A stretch of 64,000 nucleotides of DNA from positions 3,286,001-3,350,000 of the forward strand of contig NZ_CP178208.1 in NCBI RefSeq assembly GCF_047219225.1, in the 5' to 3' direction. Positions 44,239-53,134 of the stretch are shown here, piece after piece. The notes below the pieces were generated by a model, which saw nothing but the letters and a program-made list of their open reading frames with translations, was not told the DNA's origin and did no database searches. Made by a program: the position numbers and the translations under genes. Source of the DNA: IMCC45349 sp047219225 (GTDB taxonomy: Bacteria > Bacteroidota > Bacteroidia > Flavobacteriales > Flavobacteriaceae). Each line of letters starts with the position of its first letter. Position 1 is the stretch's first letter.

Positions 44239-44329
44239 TTTGGTTTGGTTTTAAGCTACAATAAACTTACAACCAAACATTTAACAGAAAAACTAACAAT
44301 GAGTGAACACTACTTTTAAGTGAGTAAAC

Positions 44330-45391
44330 TCACTTTTTTATTAATTCTAGAGTTTCACGTCTTTTTATTTTTTTAGTCTCTGTTTCAACAAAAGCATCTA
44401 CATAATATACATGTTTAGGCATTTCATATTTATCGAGACCTTCAAAAGAATTTATATCAATTTCTTGCTTGCCTTCCGTAACTAAAACTAAAGCATGTCC
44501 TAAAAAGTCATCCTTTTCAGAAGCTACAAAAAATCGTGACTGAATTTGAGATTCCAACTTTGATTCTATAACTTCAGGAAACAATTTTACACCTCCTGAA
44601 TTGATGACATTATCTGCTCGTCCTAATATTTTAAACTCTTTTGTTGAATATATTTCTACTACATCATTAGTAACAATATTATCAGCATTTAAATGAGGCG
44701 CATCAATAACCAAACAACCTCTATCATCTTTACTAATTGTTACATTTGGAAATACTTTAAAATGTTGTGGAGCACTTACATGATTTAATGGTCGTGCTGC
44801 TATATGTGTTATGGTTTCAGTCATTCCAAAAGTTTCATATACTTGAGTTGGTATTTTTTGAATTGCATCAATTAGATGTTTTGGTACTGCTGTACCTCCT
44901 ACAATAAGTTTTTTAATTCTATTAATATTAACTAACGAATTTTCTAACTGCATTGGTACCATAGCACAAAAATCGTAAGAGGCTCTATAGGCACTATCTA
45001 ACGAATACGATGTTGGAGTAACAACATCAATTTCTAAACCTAAAACAATAGCTCTAACCAACATCATTTTTCCTGCTATATAGTTTGCTGGTAAACAATG
45101 TAACGCTGAGTCCCCTGGTTTTAATCCAAAAAAATCTCCAGTAGCAATAGCTGAATATACCATAGCTTGCTTGTCTAATTTAATACGTTTAGGCTTACCT
45201 GTAGATCCTGATGTATTAACTTCTACATAATCATTATCATCCATCCAATCCAAAAGAAAATTCCCCATCTCTTTTTCATAATCATCGCCTTCCTTAACGA
45301 AACTATAAGCAACTTCCATTAAACTGTCACTTGTATAGTGGTAATTATTTAGTTTGAATTTATTGTGGACTTTGTTATATTTTGGAATCAT
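44330..45391 (-). CDS. menE: o-Succinylbenzoate-CoA ligase-like AMP-binding enzyme
   Basis: I chose the start at 45391 (MIPKYNKVHNKF) giving 353 residues; the frame could start at 45424 (11 more residues). It is an ANL-superfamily adenylate-forming enzyme: NTSGSTGKPKRIKL is the P-loop, YETFGMTETITH the ATP/substrate motif, and ILGRADNVINSGGVKLFPEVIE the hinge and C-domain. It is short, as flavobacterial MenE proteins are. MenE activates 2-succinylbenzoate with CoA in menaquinone synthesis. No other men gene is near, so the substrate rests on family resemblance. Divergent from the DUF3857 operon. Confidence 0.8.
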   Translation of the reverse strand: MIPKYNKVHNKFKLNNYHYTSDSLMEVAYSFVKEGDDYEKEMGNFLLDWMDDNDYVEVNTSGSTGKPKRIKLDKQAMVYSAIATGDFFGLKPGDSALHCLPANYIAGKMMLVRAIVLGLEIDVVTPTSYSLDSAYRASYDFCAMVPMQLENSLVNINRIKKLIVGGTAVPKHLIDAIQKIPTQVYETFGMTETITHIAARPLNHVSAPQHFKVFPNVTISKDDRGCLVIDAPHLNADNIVTNDVVEIYSTKEFKILGRADNVINSGGVKLFPEVIESKLESQIQSRFFVASEKDDFLGHALVLVTEGKQEIDINSFEGLDKYEMPKHVYYVDAFVETETKKIKRRETLELIKK

Positions 45392-45425
45392 TTTTGGTAA
45401 GGTATTTGTAATTAAATTATACAAT

Positions 45426-45447
45426 ATTTAACTATAAGTAGTTAAAT
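45426..45447. promoter_or_regulatory. Inverted repeat, candidate operator
   Basis: ATTTAACTA-taag-TAGTTAAAT: nine-base perfect arms with a 4-base spacer between divergent menE and DUF3857 genes, 17 bases upstream of a -7 box and so over the -33 region. Confidence 0.45.
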
Positions 45448-45464
45448 TTAAAAATTAAAAAAAA

Positions 45465-45472
45465 TATATTTG
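45465..45472 (+). promoter_or_regulatory. -7 box (TATATTTG) for the DUF3857 operon
   Basis: Exact TAnnTTTG match; it overlaps the longer-frame start at 45470, so translation begins at 45491. Confidence 0.65.
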
Positions 45473-45490
45473 ACAATTAAGTTTGAAAAC

Positions 45491-47380
45491 ATGAAGCAGT
45501 ACTTATATATCCTATTTTTACTTCCATTTATATCTTTTTCTCAAGACTTTTCTAATGAAGATTATATCTTTATAAAACGTCATGAATTTATAAATATAGA
45601 ATTAAACAAAGGTAAATTTAATATTACTAAAAATGTCTCTGAACAAGCAGAATTTTTAACTGCAAAAAACTTATACTATGCTAATGAATCATTAAGTTAT
45701 AGTGGTCTTTTCACTTCTATTGAAAATATAAATGCTTACACGTTTCTACCAGAAAAAAACAAAAAAGTTGAAGTAGACTATACCGAAGTTCAACGAGGTT
45801 TTGACAATACTGTGTTTTATGACGACCAAGAAGCCATATCTTTTATTTTTCCTGCAGTTACAAAAGGTGCAATTACTAACTTAGATTATACCGAAGTTAT
45901 GAAAGACCATAGATTTATAGGCCTTTTTAATTTTGGAAGTTTCGTGCCAACAAAAGATGCTAAACTATCTATTTCTTTTCCTAAAAATGTAGAGATTGGT
46001 TATGTAGAATATAATACAGACCATGTAAATATTGATTTTGAAAAAACCACAAAAAAGAATAAAAACATCTATACTTGGACTGTAAAAAATGTAGAAAGTT
46101 ATAAAATGGAAGATAATAGCGAATCTCCTATGTACTACATTCCTCATATCATTCCTTTTATTAAAAGCTACTCGTACAAAGGAAAGACGCACAATGTTTT
46201 AAGAGATGTTACCGATTTATACAAATGGTACACAACATTTAATGATCAAGTAGACACAAGTAACTTAGATAATGTATATAAAATAGCAGAAGACATTACA
46301 AAAGACTTAAATACTGAAGAAGAAAAAACTGAAGCCATATTTAATTGGGTACAAGACAAAATTACTTATGTAGCTTTTGAAGATGGTATGGGAGGTTTTA
46401 TTGCACGTGGTGCTGCAAGTGTTTGTGATAAACGCTATGGAGATTGCAAGGACATGTCTAACCTGTTATATGAAATGTTAAATCATGTTGGAATAAAATC
46501 TTATAGAACTTGGATTGGCTCTAGAAGTAAGCCTTATAAATATACCGACTTACCTTCTCCTCTAGTTGACAATCATGTTATAACAGCAGCAATTGTAGAA
46601 AATGATACTATTTATCTAGATGCTACAGACAGTTATGTACCTTATGGTATGCCTAGTTCTTTCACACAAAACAAACAAGCATTAATAAGTATTGATAAGC
46701 ATAATTTTAAAGTTACTAAAGTTCCTGTTCAAGAAGCAGATAAAAGTATATCTCAAGTAAACACTACAATGACACTAAATGGCTCAAGTCTTACTGCAAA
46801 AGAAACTAGAGCTCTTACAGGTTACGAAAAAGTTGATTTTATAGATAAATATCGTGTAAACAAAGATGATATCTCAGAAGAAGAGTTTTTAAACGTAACC
46901 CTTGCTTTAGGTAACAATAAAACTAAATACACGAACATAGATATTAATAACTTTAATAATAAACGTGAAGCCTTAAATATTAGTTACGATTTACAAATTG
47001 ATAATTATGCCAAAACGGTTGCTAACAAAACTTATATCAACTTAAACATTGATCGCGTTTTAGCTAAAAGTAAAATAGATATTGATAACAGAAAGTACAG
47101 TAAAAAAATAGAAAATAAGTTTAAACGCAATTACACTACTACGTTTACCTTACCTAAAGGTTACAAAATTGTATCTATACCTAAAGACCTTTCTTTTAGT
47201 CATGAGCATTATGGTTTTGACATAAGTTACACTCAAAAAGACAATACCATTATCCAACATAAAACCGTTTATATTAATACGCTTAGTATAAACAAAAACG
47301 AATTTGAATCTTGGAATAGCTTTATTAAAAGTTTAATTAAAGCTTATAAAAAAAGTATAACAATAGAAAAAAGTATATGA
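45491..47380 (+). CDS. DUF3857/transglutaminase-like exported protein, catalytically complete
   Basis: The protein has 629 residues from the ATG at 45491, with a signal peptide (about 1-18, LPFISFSQ). A DUF3857-type beta domain precedes a transglutaminase-like core with a full triad: Cys319 in YGDCKDMSNL, His362 in VDNHVI and Asp about 377 in TIYLDATD. A C-terminal beta region follows (DUF2569/3858-like layout). The fold can be a protease, amidase or crosslinking enzyme in the periplasm; substrate unknown. The ATGA overlap with the next gene, a relative lacking the triad, suggests the two products work together. Confidence 0.8.
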   Translation: MKQYLYILFLLPFISFSQDFSNEDYIFIKRHEFINIELNKGKFNITKNVSEQAEFLTAKNLYYANESLSYSGLFTSIENINAYTFLPEKNKKVEVDYTEVQRGFDNTVFYDDQEAISFIFPAVTKGAITNLDYTEVMKDHRFIGLFNFGSFVPTKDAKLSISFPKNVEIGYVEYNTDHVNIDFEKTTKKNKNIYTWTVKNVESYKMEDNSESPMYYIPHIIPFIKSYSYKGKTHNVLRDVTDLYKWYTTFNDQVDTSNLDNVYKIAEDITKDLNTEEEKTEAIFNWVQDKITYVAFEDGMGGFIARGAASVCDKRYGDCKDMSNLLYEMLNHVGIKSYRTWIGSRSKPYKYTDLPSPLVDNHVITAAIVENDTIYLDATDSYVPYGMPSSFTQNKQALISIDKHNFKVTKVPVQEADKSISQVNTTMTLNGSSLTAKETRALTGYEKVDFIDKYRVNKDDISEEEFLNVTLALGNNKTKYTNIDINNFNNKREALNISYDLQIDNYAKTVANKTYINLNIDRVLAKSKIDIDNRKYSKKIENKFKRNYTTTFTLPKGYKIVSIPKDLSFSHEHYGFDISYTQKDNTIIQHKTVYINTLSINKNEFESWNSFIKSLIKAYKKSITIEKSI

Positions 47381-49311
47381 TTAAGAACATAGCATTTATA
47401 TTCCTATTAGCAGTTACAACAGTTAGTAACGCACAGTTTTACAAAACATACAACTGGGAAGAAACACCTCAAAAACATGAGCTTACCGAAAAAGAAGCAA
47501 AAGAATCTTCGGTTGCTATTTTAAAAAAGCACATTGTTGAATATACCGAAGGTCTTTTTAATCAAGGTTTACGCGTTTTTGAAACTAAACATACTATTGT
47601 ACATGTTAATGACGATAAAGGAATTAATAGACATAACACCGTTTACATTCCTATGTACGATGTAAAAAATTTGATTGATGTAAAAGCAAGAACAATAACT
47701 ACAGAAGGAAAAGTTACCAACTTTAACAAAGAAAACATTAAAGAGATTAACAATGTTGAAGAATATGGTGACTTTAAAATTTTTGCTATTGAAGGTGCCG
47801 AAAAAGGTTCAGAAATTGAATTATTATATACTGTAGAAAAGGAATACGACTTACAAGGTAGCGAAACACTTCAAGCAGATTATGCTGTTAGAGAAGCTCA
47901 ATTTATTTTCATTACAGGCGACTTTAATGCTGATGCAAAAGCATACCGAACTCACGAAACTTTTAATATAGATTATATTGACGATAAAAAAGCAAGAGTA
48001 CTTACTATTAAAGATATTCCTGCTATGATTGAAGAAGAGTATGCTACACCAAAAGCTAATAATATTGCAGTAGTTTATCAGTGTTTCCCTAAAGAACAAA
48101 ATATTACGCAAGAAATGTTTTGGAACAATGTGGTAAATAATGTTGGACGAAAATTCTTCCCAGAAGAAGTAAACGACATTATAAAGGGTGATATTAAAAA
48201 TATCATTGCAGATGATAAAGAATATTCAGATTATCAAAAGGCAACATTGCTTGACGATTATATAAAAAACAACTTTACCATTGTAAAAAACAATAACGAA
48301 GAACTTACCGACTTAACTACCATTTTAGAAAACAAATCGGCGAGTGACTTTGGGATTATTAAAATTTATGCACACTATTTAAAAGCATTAAATATCCCTT
48401 ACGAAGTTGTACTAACTGCAAATCGTTTTGAACATAAATTTGATCCAGAATTTTTTAACCCTAGCGGTTTACGCAACTTTGTAATTTATTTACCAAATGA
48501 AGAAAAGTATATCAGTCCAGATAGAATTGAATATAGAGTTGGTGAAGCGCCATTTAACCTATTAGGTAATTATGGCTTGTTTATTACTGAAACATTTGAA
48601 TACTACTTTAGTGAAATTATTCAAACTGATGCTAATTACAGTACAATCAACCGAAAAACAAACATAACATTTAACGATGATATCGAAAGTGTAACCCTTG
48701 AGCAATATCAAGAATATACAGGCCATTGGGCATCAACTTACAGAACAGTTTTAAATCTTTATCCAGAAGAAATGCAAGTTGAGTTTCAAGACCAACTTAC
48801 TAGCTCTGGTATTGAGGATAAAGTAATTGACAGCTTTAAGTCTGATAACATAGATATGGCACAAATGGATTACAATAAGCCGTTGATTATTAACTCTCAA
48901 ATAACCTCAGAGTCTTTATTGGAAGAAGCTGGTGATAGCTACATTTTCCAAATAGGAAAAGTTATTGGTTTACAAAGTGAGTTATATCAAGAAACCGAAC
49001 GTGTAAATCCAATAGAAATGATGTATCCAAACCAATACGATTATGTACTTACTATTAACATTCCAGAAGGTTATGTAGCCGAAGGTTTAGATGCGCTAAA
49101 CATTAACAAAAGCTACAAATCTGTAAAAGGCAACAAGCTTTGTAAGTTTGAATCTAGTTATGAACTAAAAGGGAATAAAGTAATTGTTACAATACGGGAG
49201 TTTTATAAATCTAATGTATATGATATTGCACGTTACGAGGAGTTTAGAACTGTTATCAATGCAGCTTCCGATTTTAACAAAGCTGCTATTTTAATAAAAG
49301 CTATAGAATAA
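47377..49311 (+). CDS. DUF3857/transglutaminase-like exported protein lacking catalytic residues
   Basis: The protein has 644 residues, signal peptide about 1-19 (VSNAQ). Its layout is like the upstream protein, but where that has Cys319 this one has Asp324 (KSASDFGIIK) and the His position is Phe368 (RNFVIYL). It cannot use the same chemistry, so it is probably a pseudoenzyme partner or a binding protein. Translation is coupled to the upstream gene by a 4-base overlap. Terminator follows. Confidence 0.75.
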   Translation: MIKNIAFIFLLAVTTVSNAQFYKTYNWEETPQKHELTEKEAKESSVAILKKHIVEYTEGLFNQGLRVFETKHTIVHVNDDKGINRHNTVYIPMYDVKNLIDVKARTITTEGKVTNFNKENIKEINNVEEYGDFKIFAIEGAEKGSEIELLYTVEKEYDLQGSETLQADYAVREAQFIFITGDFNADAKAYRTHETFNIDYIDDKKARVLTIKDIPAMIEEEYATPKANNIAVVYQCFPKEQNITQEMFWNNVVNNVGRKFFPEEVNDIIKGDIKNIIADDKEYSDYQKATLLDDYIKNNFTIVKNNNEELTDLTTILENKSASDFGIIKIYAHYLKALNIPYEVVLTANRFEHKFDPEFFNPSGLRNFVIYLPNEEKYISPDRIEYRVGEAPFNLLGNYGLFITETFEYYFSEIIQTDANYSTINRKTNITFNDDIESVTLEQYQEYTGHWASTYRTVLNLYPEEMQVEFQDQLTSSGIEDKVIDSFKSDNIDMAQMDYNKPLIINSQITSESLLEEAGDSYIFQIGKVIGLQSELYQETERVNPIEMMYPNQYDYVLTINIPEGYVAEGLDALNINKSYKSVKGNKLCKFESSYELKGNKVIVTIREFYKSNVYDIARYEEFRTVINAASDFNKAAILIKAIE

Positions 49312-49331
49312 AAAAATATTAAAATATAAAT

Positions 49332-49361
49332 AAAAGCCTGTGCAAATTGTACAGGCTTTTA
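49332..49361 (+). terminator. Intrinsic terminator after the DUF3857 operon
   Basis: Arms AAAAGCCTGT and ACAGGCTTTT around a 9-base loop. Confidence 0.8.
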
Positions 49362-49434
49362 TATTTATACGTAATTATACGTATTGATTTTCTTACATTA
49401 AAATTGTAATTTAGTAGAGTTAAAACATTTAACC

Positions 49435-50148
49435 ATGAAACGTTTACTGCTCTTAGCTATTATTTTTTGTTCAACAAGTATAAATGCTCAAGAATTTGAT
49501 CAACATTTATTTCAAACCTGGTATTTAGTTCAGAATTATGAAACCGAAGGCAATCAAGAATATATAGTTACAGACATTGAACCAGAAATAGTACCAATAA
49601 TTACCTTTTATGATAATTTAACTTTTTATGGTATAGGAGCATGTAATGGCTTTTCTGGTACTATTGGACATGATAATTACAATTATCCAGTAGTCACAAG
49701 TTTTTTACCTAGTTTATCAGTTTGTGATGATACTATACACAACAGTTTTGAAAGCATGTATTTCGACTTTTTGGGAGGATTGTTTCTTGAAAATTTAGGA
49801 TTCTTTTCTTATGATATTACACCTTCTGCTGATGGTTTAGGCTTAGAGTTAACAATGCATTCACCTATTTTTAACGGACTTATTTTTAGAAATTACCTAC
49901 TTTCTACTTCAGAAAAGCAATTACAAGATATTAAACTAACATTTAATCCAGAGCATACTAAACTATATGTTAATGATTCAAGTAACAGCATTGATAACAT
50001 AAAAATTTATAATACTTATGGACAAAGTATAAAATCTATTAGTAACAACTTTAATACTATTGATATAGCAACTTTAGCTACTGGTATTTACTTAGTTAAA
50101 ATTGAAACTAATTTGGGCACAGTTACTAAAAAAATAATAAAAAAATAG
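49435..50148 (+). CDS. META-like domain protein with type IX secretion C-terminal signal
   Basis: The 237-residue protein has a signal peptide (about 1-18, STSINAQ). The middle part (about 25-145) has TWYLVQNYE, then GIGACNGFSGTI, which resembles the GCN-x-FxG core of META/HslJ domains. The last about 75 residues (KLYVNDSSNSIDNIKIYNTYGQ ... LATGIYLVKIETNLGTVTKKIIKK, spread over the end) are a type A T9SS sorting domain: it is exported across both membranes and likely attached or released at the surface. Function of the META part is unknown. Confidence 0.8.
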   Translation: MKRLLLLAIIFCSTSINAQEFDQHLFQTWYLVQNYETEGNQEYIVTDIEPEIVPIITFYDNLTFYGIGACNGFSGTIGHDNYNYPVVTSFLPSLSVCDDTIHNSFESMYFDFLGGLFLENLGFFSYDITPSADGLGLELTMHSPIFNGLIFRNYLLSTSEKQLQDIKLTFNPEHTKLYVNDSSNSIDNIKIYNTYGQSIKSISNNFNTIDIATLATGIYLVKIETNLGTVTKKIIKK

Positions 50149-50224
50149 TGCGTATTTCTACGTATTGATTTGATAAATTAAAAACGTTTATATAAATGCA
50201 TTTACCCAATTAAAACAATTAAAA

Positions 50225-51223
50225 CTATAAATAGTCGCTGACAGATTGAGCAGTATCTAGCACCATTTTATCAAAAGGAATTGGTTTCCAATTAAAAACT
50301 TCTTTTGTTTTGCTTAAATTACCTTCATATTCTTTTCCAACATAAGGCAACATTCCTTTCATTTCACTATTGAAATGTGATAATAATTTGACCATAAAAT
50401 TGGGAATCAAACCTGTACCAACTTTTTCATATCCATTTGACTTTAATACTTTCGTGATTTCTTGAAATGAATGAGCAATTTCTGTTGCTACAATAAATCG
50501 TTGATTGCTAGCTTCACTATTTTCTAATGCTTGAACATGAATTTTTGCTACATCTCTAACGTCTGACATATTGATACTTGCATTAATCATTTGTTTCAAT
50601 TCACCAGTAATTATACGCTTAAACAAGGTCATAGATTCACCTGATAAATTGTTAGATAATGTTGGTCCATAAACAGGACCAGGATGAATTGTTACTAACT
50701 CTAATTCTTTATCCTTTACAAAATCCCAAGCACTTTTTTCAGCTAGCGTTTTGCTCTTTAAGTATGCAGTAATGTTTTTAGTGCTTGTGTTCGTCCAACT
50801 TTGTTCATTAATGTTTTTGTTGCCTGTTAAATCTCCCAACATTGCAACCATTGATGACGTTAGCACTACGCGTTTCACACCAGCTTTATTAGCTGCATTT
50901 AAAGCTCGTAGTGTTCCTTCAACAGCAGGTTTTATAAGTTCGTTTTCATCTTTAGGCACTTTTGAAAAGAAAGGAGAAGCTACATGCATCACAAAATCGC
51001 AATCTGCAACTGCTTCATCCCATCCATCATCATTTAATAAATCTAACTCGCAGAATTCTAAATTCCCATTAATGTCTATATTTTTTTCTATTGTTTTTGT
51101 AAGCTTTTGAGCTTTATATAAATTTCTAACAGTACCTTTTACAGCATACCCTTTCTTTAATAATTCTACTGCACAATGCTGACCTATGTAACCTGAAATT
51201 CCGGTTAATAATACTTTTTTCAT
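50225..51223 (-). CDS. NAD(P)-dependent epimerase/reductase of the extended SDR family (dihydroflavonol reductase-like)
   Basis: The 332-residue protein starts with the Rossmann loop TGISGYIGQHCA, followed by DFVMHVASPF, the catalytic LTSSMVAMLG and YLKSKTLAE (YxxxK). It resembles dihydroflavonol-4-reductase/ aldehyde reductase-type extended SDRs that reduce carbonyls. It diverges from an HxlR regulator with operator-like repeats between them, so it is probably induced by the substance it detoxifies. Confidence 0.85.
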   Translation of the reverse strand: MKKVLLTGISGYIGQHCAVELLKKGYAVKGTVRNLYKAQKLTKTIEKNIDINGNLEFCELDLLNDDGWDEAVADCDFVMHVASPFFSKVPKDENELIKPAVEGTLRALNAANKAGVKRVVLTSSMVAMLGDLTGNKNINEQSWTNTSTKNITAYLKSKTLAEKSAWDFVKDKELELVTIHPGPVYGPTLSNNLSGESMTLFKRIITGELKQMINASINMSDVRDVAKIHVQALENSEASNQRFIVATEIAHSFQEITKVLKSNGYEKVGTGLIPNFMVKLLSHFNSEMKGMLPYVGKEYEGNLSKTKEVFNWKPIPFDKMVLDTAQSVSDYL

Positions 51224-51229
51224 TTATTT

Positions 51230-51250
51230 TTACTTTTATTTTGCAAGCAA
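51230..51250. promoter_or_regulatory. Candidate HxlR operator 1
   Basis: TTACTT-N9-AAGCAA; the repeat shares 19 of 21 bases with operator 2. It lies 7-27 bases upstream of the SDR start codon, at or just after its expected transcription start. Confidence 0.6.
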
Positions 51251-51255
51251 AAATA
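51248..51255 (-). promoter_or_regulatory. -7 box (TATTTTTG) for the SDR gene
   Basis: Minus-strand exact TAnnTTTG match touching operator 1. Confidence 0.55.
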
Positions 51256-51261
51256 TAATTA

Positions 51262-51282
51262 TTACTTTTGTTTTGCAAGTAA
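51262..51282. promoter_or_regulatory. Candidate HxlR operator 2, overlapping the hxlR-type gene's -7 box
   Basis: TTACTT-N9-AAGTAA, an inverted repeat; start-to-start distance to operator 1 is 32 bases, about three helical turns. The plus-strand -7 box TACTTTTG (51263-51270) lies within it, so binding would block the regulator's own promoter. Confidence 0.6.
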
Positions 51283-51300
51283 TTTTAAATATTTTTAAAA

Positions 51301-51741
51301 ATGGAGAATAAATTTAGATGTCATTGTCCTATAACTTCAGCTTTAGATATTGTTGGAGACAAATGGACATTAGTTATAATTAAACAAATGCTTTTTGAGG
51401 AGAAAAGTACCTTTAAAGATTTCACTGAAAGCCAAGAATCAATTGCAACTAACATTCTATCTTCAAGATTAAAACTTTTGGAAAAATTTGAAATAATAAA
51501 AAAGGAAAATCATCCTGAAAACAGGAAAACCAATATTTACACACTTACAGAAAAAGGATTGTCTTTTACACCAATTCTTATTGAACTTATGTTTTGGAGC
51601 AAAGAGAATATCCAAGAATTCCATCCAAACCTAAACATTCATCCAGAACTAGATAGAATAAAAAAAGATAAAGAGCAATCAAGCAAACAAATAATCAAAA
51701 CTTATATTGAATACAAACAATCACTTTTAAAAATTAAATAA
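51301..51741 (+). CDS. HxlR family transcriptional regulator
   Basis: The 146-residue protein has the family start: CHCPITSALDIVGDKWTLVII, with cysteines near the N-terminus (CxC) that in some HxlR proteins sense electrophiles or oxidants. It is followed by a winged helix (FTESQESIATNILSSRLKLLEKFEII) and the wing. It is divergent from the SDR gene with two near-identical operator-like repeats between them, so it probably represses both itself and the SDR. Confidence 0.88.
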   Translation: MENKFRCHCPITSALDIVGDKWTLVIIKQMLFEEKSTFKDFTESQESIATNILSSRLKLLEKFEIIKKENHPENRKTNIYTLTEKGLSFTPILIELMFWSKENIQEFHPNLNIHPELDRIKKDKEQSSKQIIKTYIEYKQSLLKIK

Positions 51742-51818
51742 TTATAAATAAAATAGGTTCAATAATGCCAAAAAATTGAATTTGATAATTACACACAAGA
51801 TTACTGAACACTGGAGTA

Positions 51819-53039
51819 CTATTCAGCAGAAAGTGTATTTATAAAAGCATTAAATTCTTCTTGAAAACTAACATACTTCTCACCTGTTGCTGGACCATTA
51901 AAACCTGTATGTATCTTACGCACTTGTCCTTTTTTATCTATATACACTGTAGTTGGATAAGATAACACGTGGTTTAACATTGGTAGTTTTTCCTGTGCCT
52001 TTTGCTTGTTAGAAGTGCCATACTGTGCTAATAAAACAGGATATTCTATTCCTATTTTATCTTGTAAACGCTTTATACTATTAAATGCTTTTTCTTTAGT
52101 TTTTGCATACTCAAAAGCCAATGCTACTATTTCTACTCCTTTGTCCTTTAAAGCTTTGTATTGTGAAACATAATACTTGCTTTCGTCTAAACAATTAGGA
52201 CACCATGTTCCCATAATTTGTACTAATACTACCTTATCGTTAAAACGTTCATCATTTAAAGACACAAGATTACTATTAACATCTGGAAAGCTAAATGTAA
52301 AAGCATTGTAACCTTCATTTAAATAGGTTAAAGTATCTTCATGTGGTAATTCATAATTATCATTTCTAATAGCCTCAAATGGCTCTTTCCAATGATTCCC
52401 AGAGTAAAAATGTCCTTGCATGGTAGAGTCACTAACTTTGGCGGTAAACAAAAAAGCATGGGCTCCATCAAAAGCAGATAATTTCATAATATTTCCATCC
52501 ATTATGCCTTCTAAATACCTGTAATCGCCAGTTGTGGTTCTAAAAGTTCCACTAACAAAATGATCTGTCTGTTCAAAAATACCTTTAGCAATATATTCAT
52601 CATCTTCAATTCCTTTGCTAAACACGACTTCCCAAGTACCATCAACAGGCTCTGGAGGACGTACTTTATTTTCTGGAAAACGCACGTCATTATTATACTC
52701 TGCACTAAATGGCACGACTCTATCTAGGCTTTCTTTTATAAAACTACCCTTAAGATTCTTATCTACAAATTTAGCAGCCAAATAGCCTTCAAAAACAGGA
52801 AGTTTAATAAATATAGAATCGTTGTTATAAGTTACCTCATCTACTTCTATAATCTCTTCGCCATTAAACACTTGTAGTTTATTTACAGAATTAACATGAA
52901 ATAAAAAGGGTAATTCTTTATTATCCTGAACTTCCAATATTGCTCTATAAGTTACTCCTGCTTCTAATTGAGGAGATTGGTTTGTGTCCTTACATGAAAA
53001 AGAAAACACAACAATTACTAATAAATAAATGTAGCGCAT
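51819..53039 (-). CDS. TlpA-like thiol-disulfide oxidoreductase lipoprotein
   Basis: The 406-residue protein has a lipoprotein signal (VVIVVFSFSC, cysteine about residue 16), an N-terminal beta-rich region of about 230 residues and a C-terminal TlpA/AhpC-like domain with the active site GTWCPNCLDE (CxxC) and the cis-proline loop SYPTTVYID. It probably reduces disulfides in the periplasm. A single gene. Confidence 0.85.
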   Translation of the reverse strand: MRYIYLLVIVVFSFSCKDTNQSPQLEAGVTYRAILEVQDNKELPFLFHVNSVNKLQVFNGEEIIEVDEVTYNNDSIFIKLPVFEGYLAAKFVDKNLKGSFIKESLDRVVPFSAEYNNDVRFPENKVRPPEPVDGTWEVVFSKGIEDDEYIAKGIFEQTDHFVSGTFRTTTGDYRYLEGIMDGNIMKLSAFDGAHAFLFTAKVSDSTMQGHFYSGNHWKEPFEAIRNDNYELPHEDTLTYLNEGYNAFTFSFPDVNSNLVSLNDERFNDKVVLVQIMGTWCPNCLDESKYYVSQYKALKDKGVEIVALAFEYAKTKEKAFNSIKRLQDKIGIEYPVLLAQYGTSNKQKAQEKLPMLNHVLSYPTTVYIDKKGQVRKIHTGFNGPATGEKYVSFQEEFNAFINTLSAE

Positions 53040-53084
53040 TAACTATTTTTTTGATTAATCGAAGTAACAATAAATATCTTACAA

Positions 53085-53112
53085 TAAAAAAGGCGTTATT
53101 AAAATAACGCCT
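53085..53112 (-). terminator. Intrinsic terminator after the Lys/Glu-rich gene
   Basis: Minus-strand arms AAAGGCGTTATT and AATAACGCCTTT with a T-run. Confidence 0.8.
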
Positions 53113-53134
53113 TTAACTTATTTATATAATGCTA

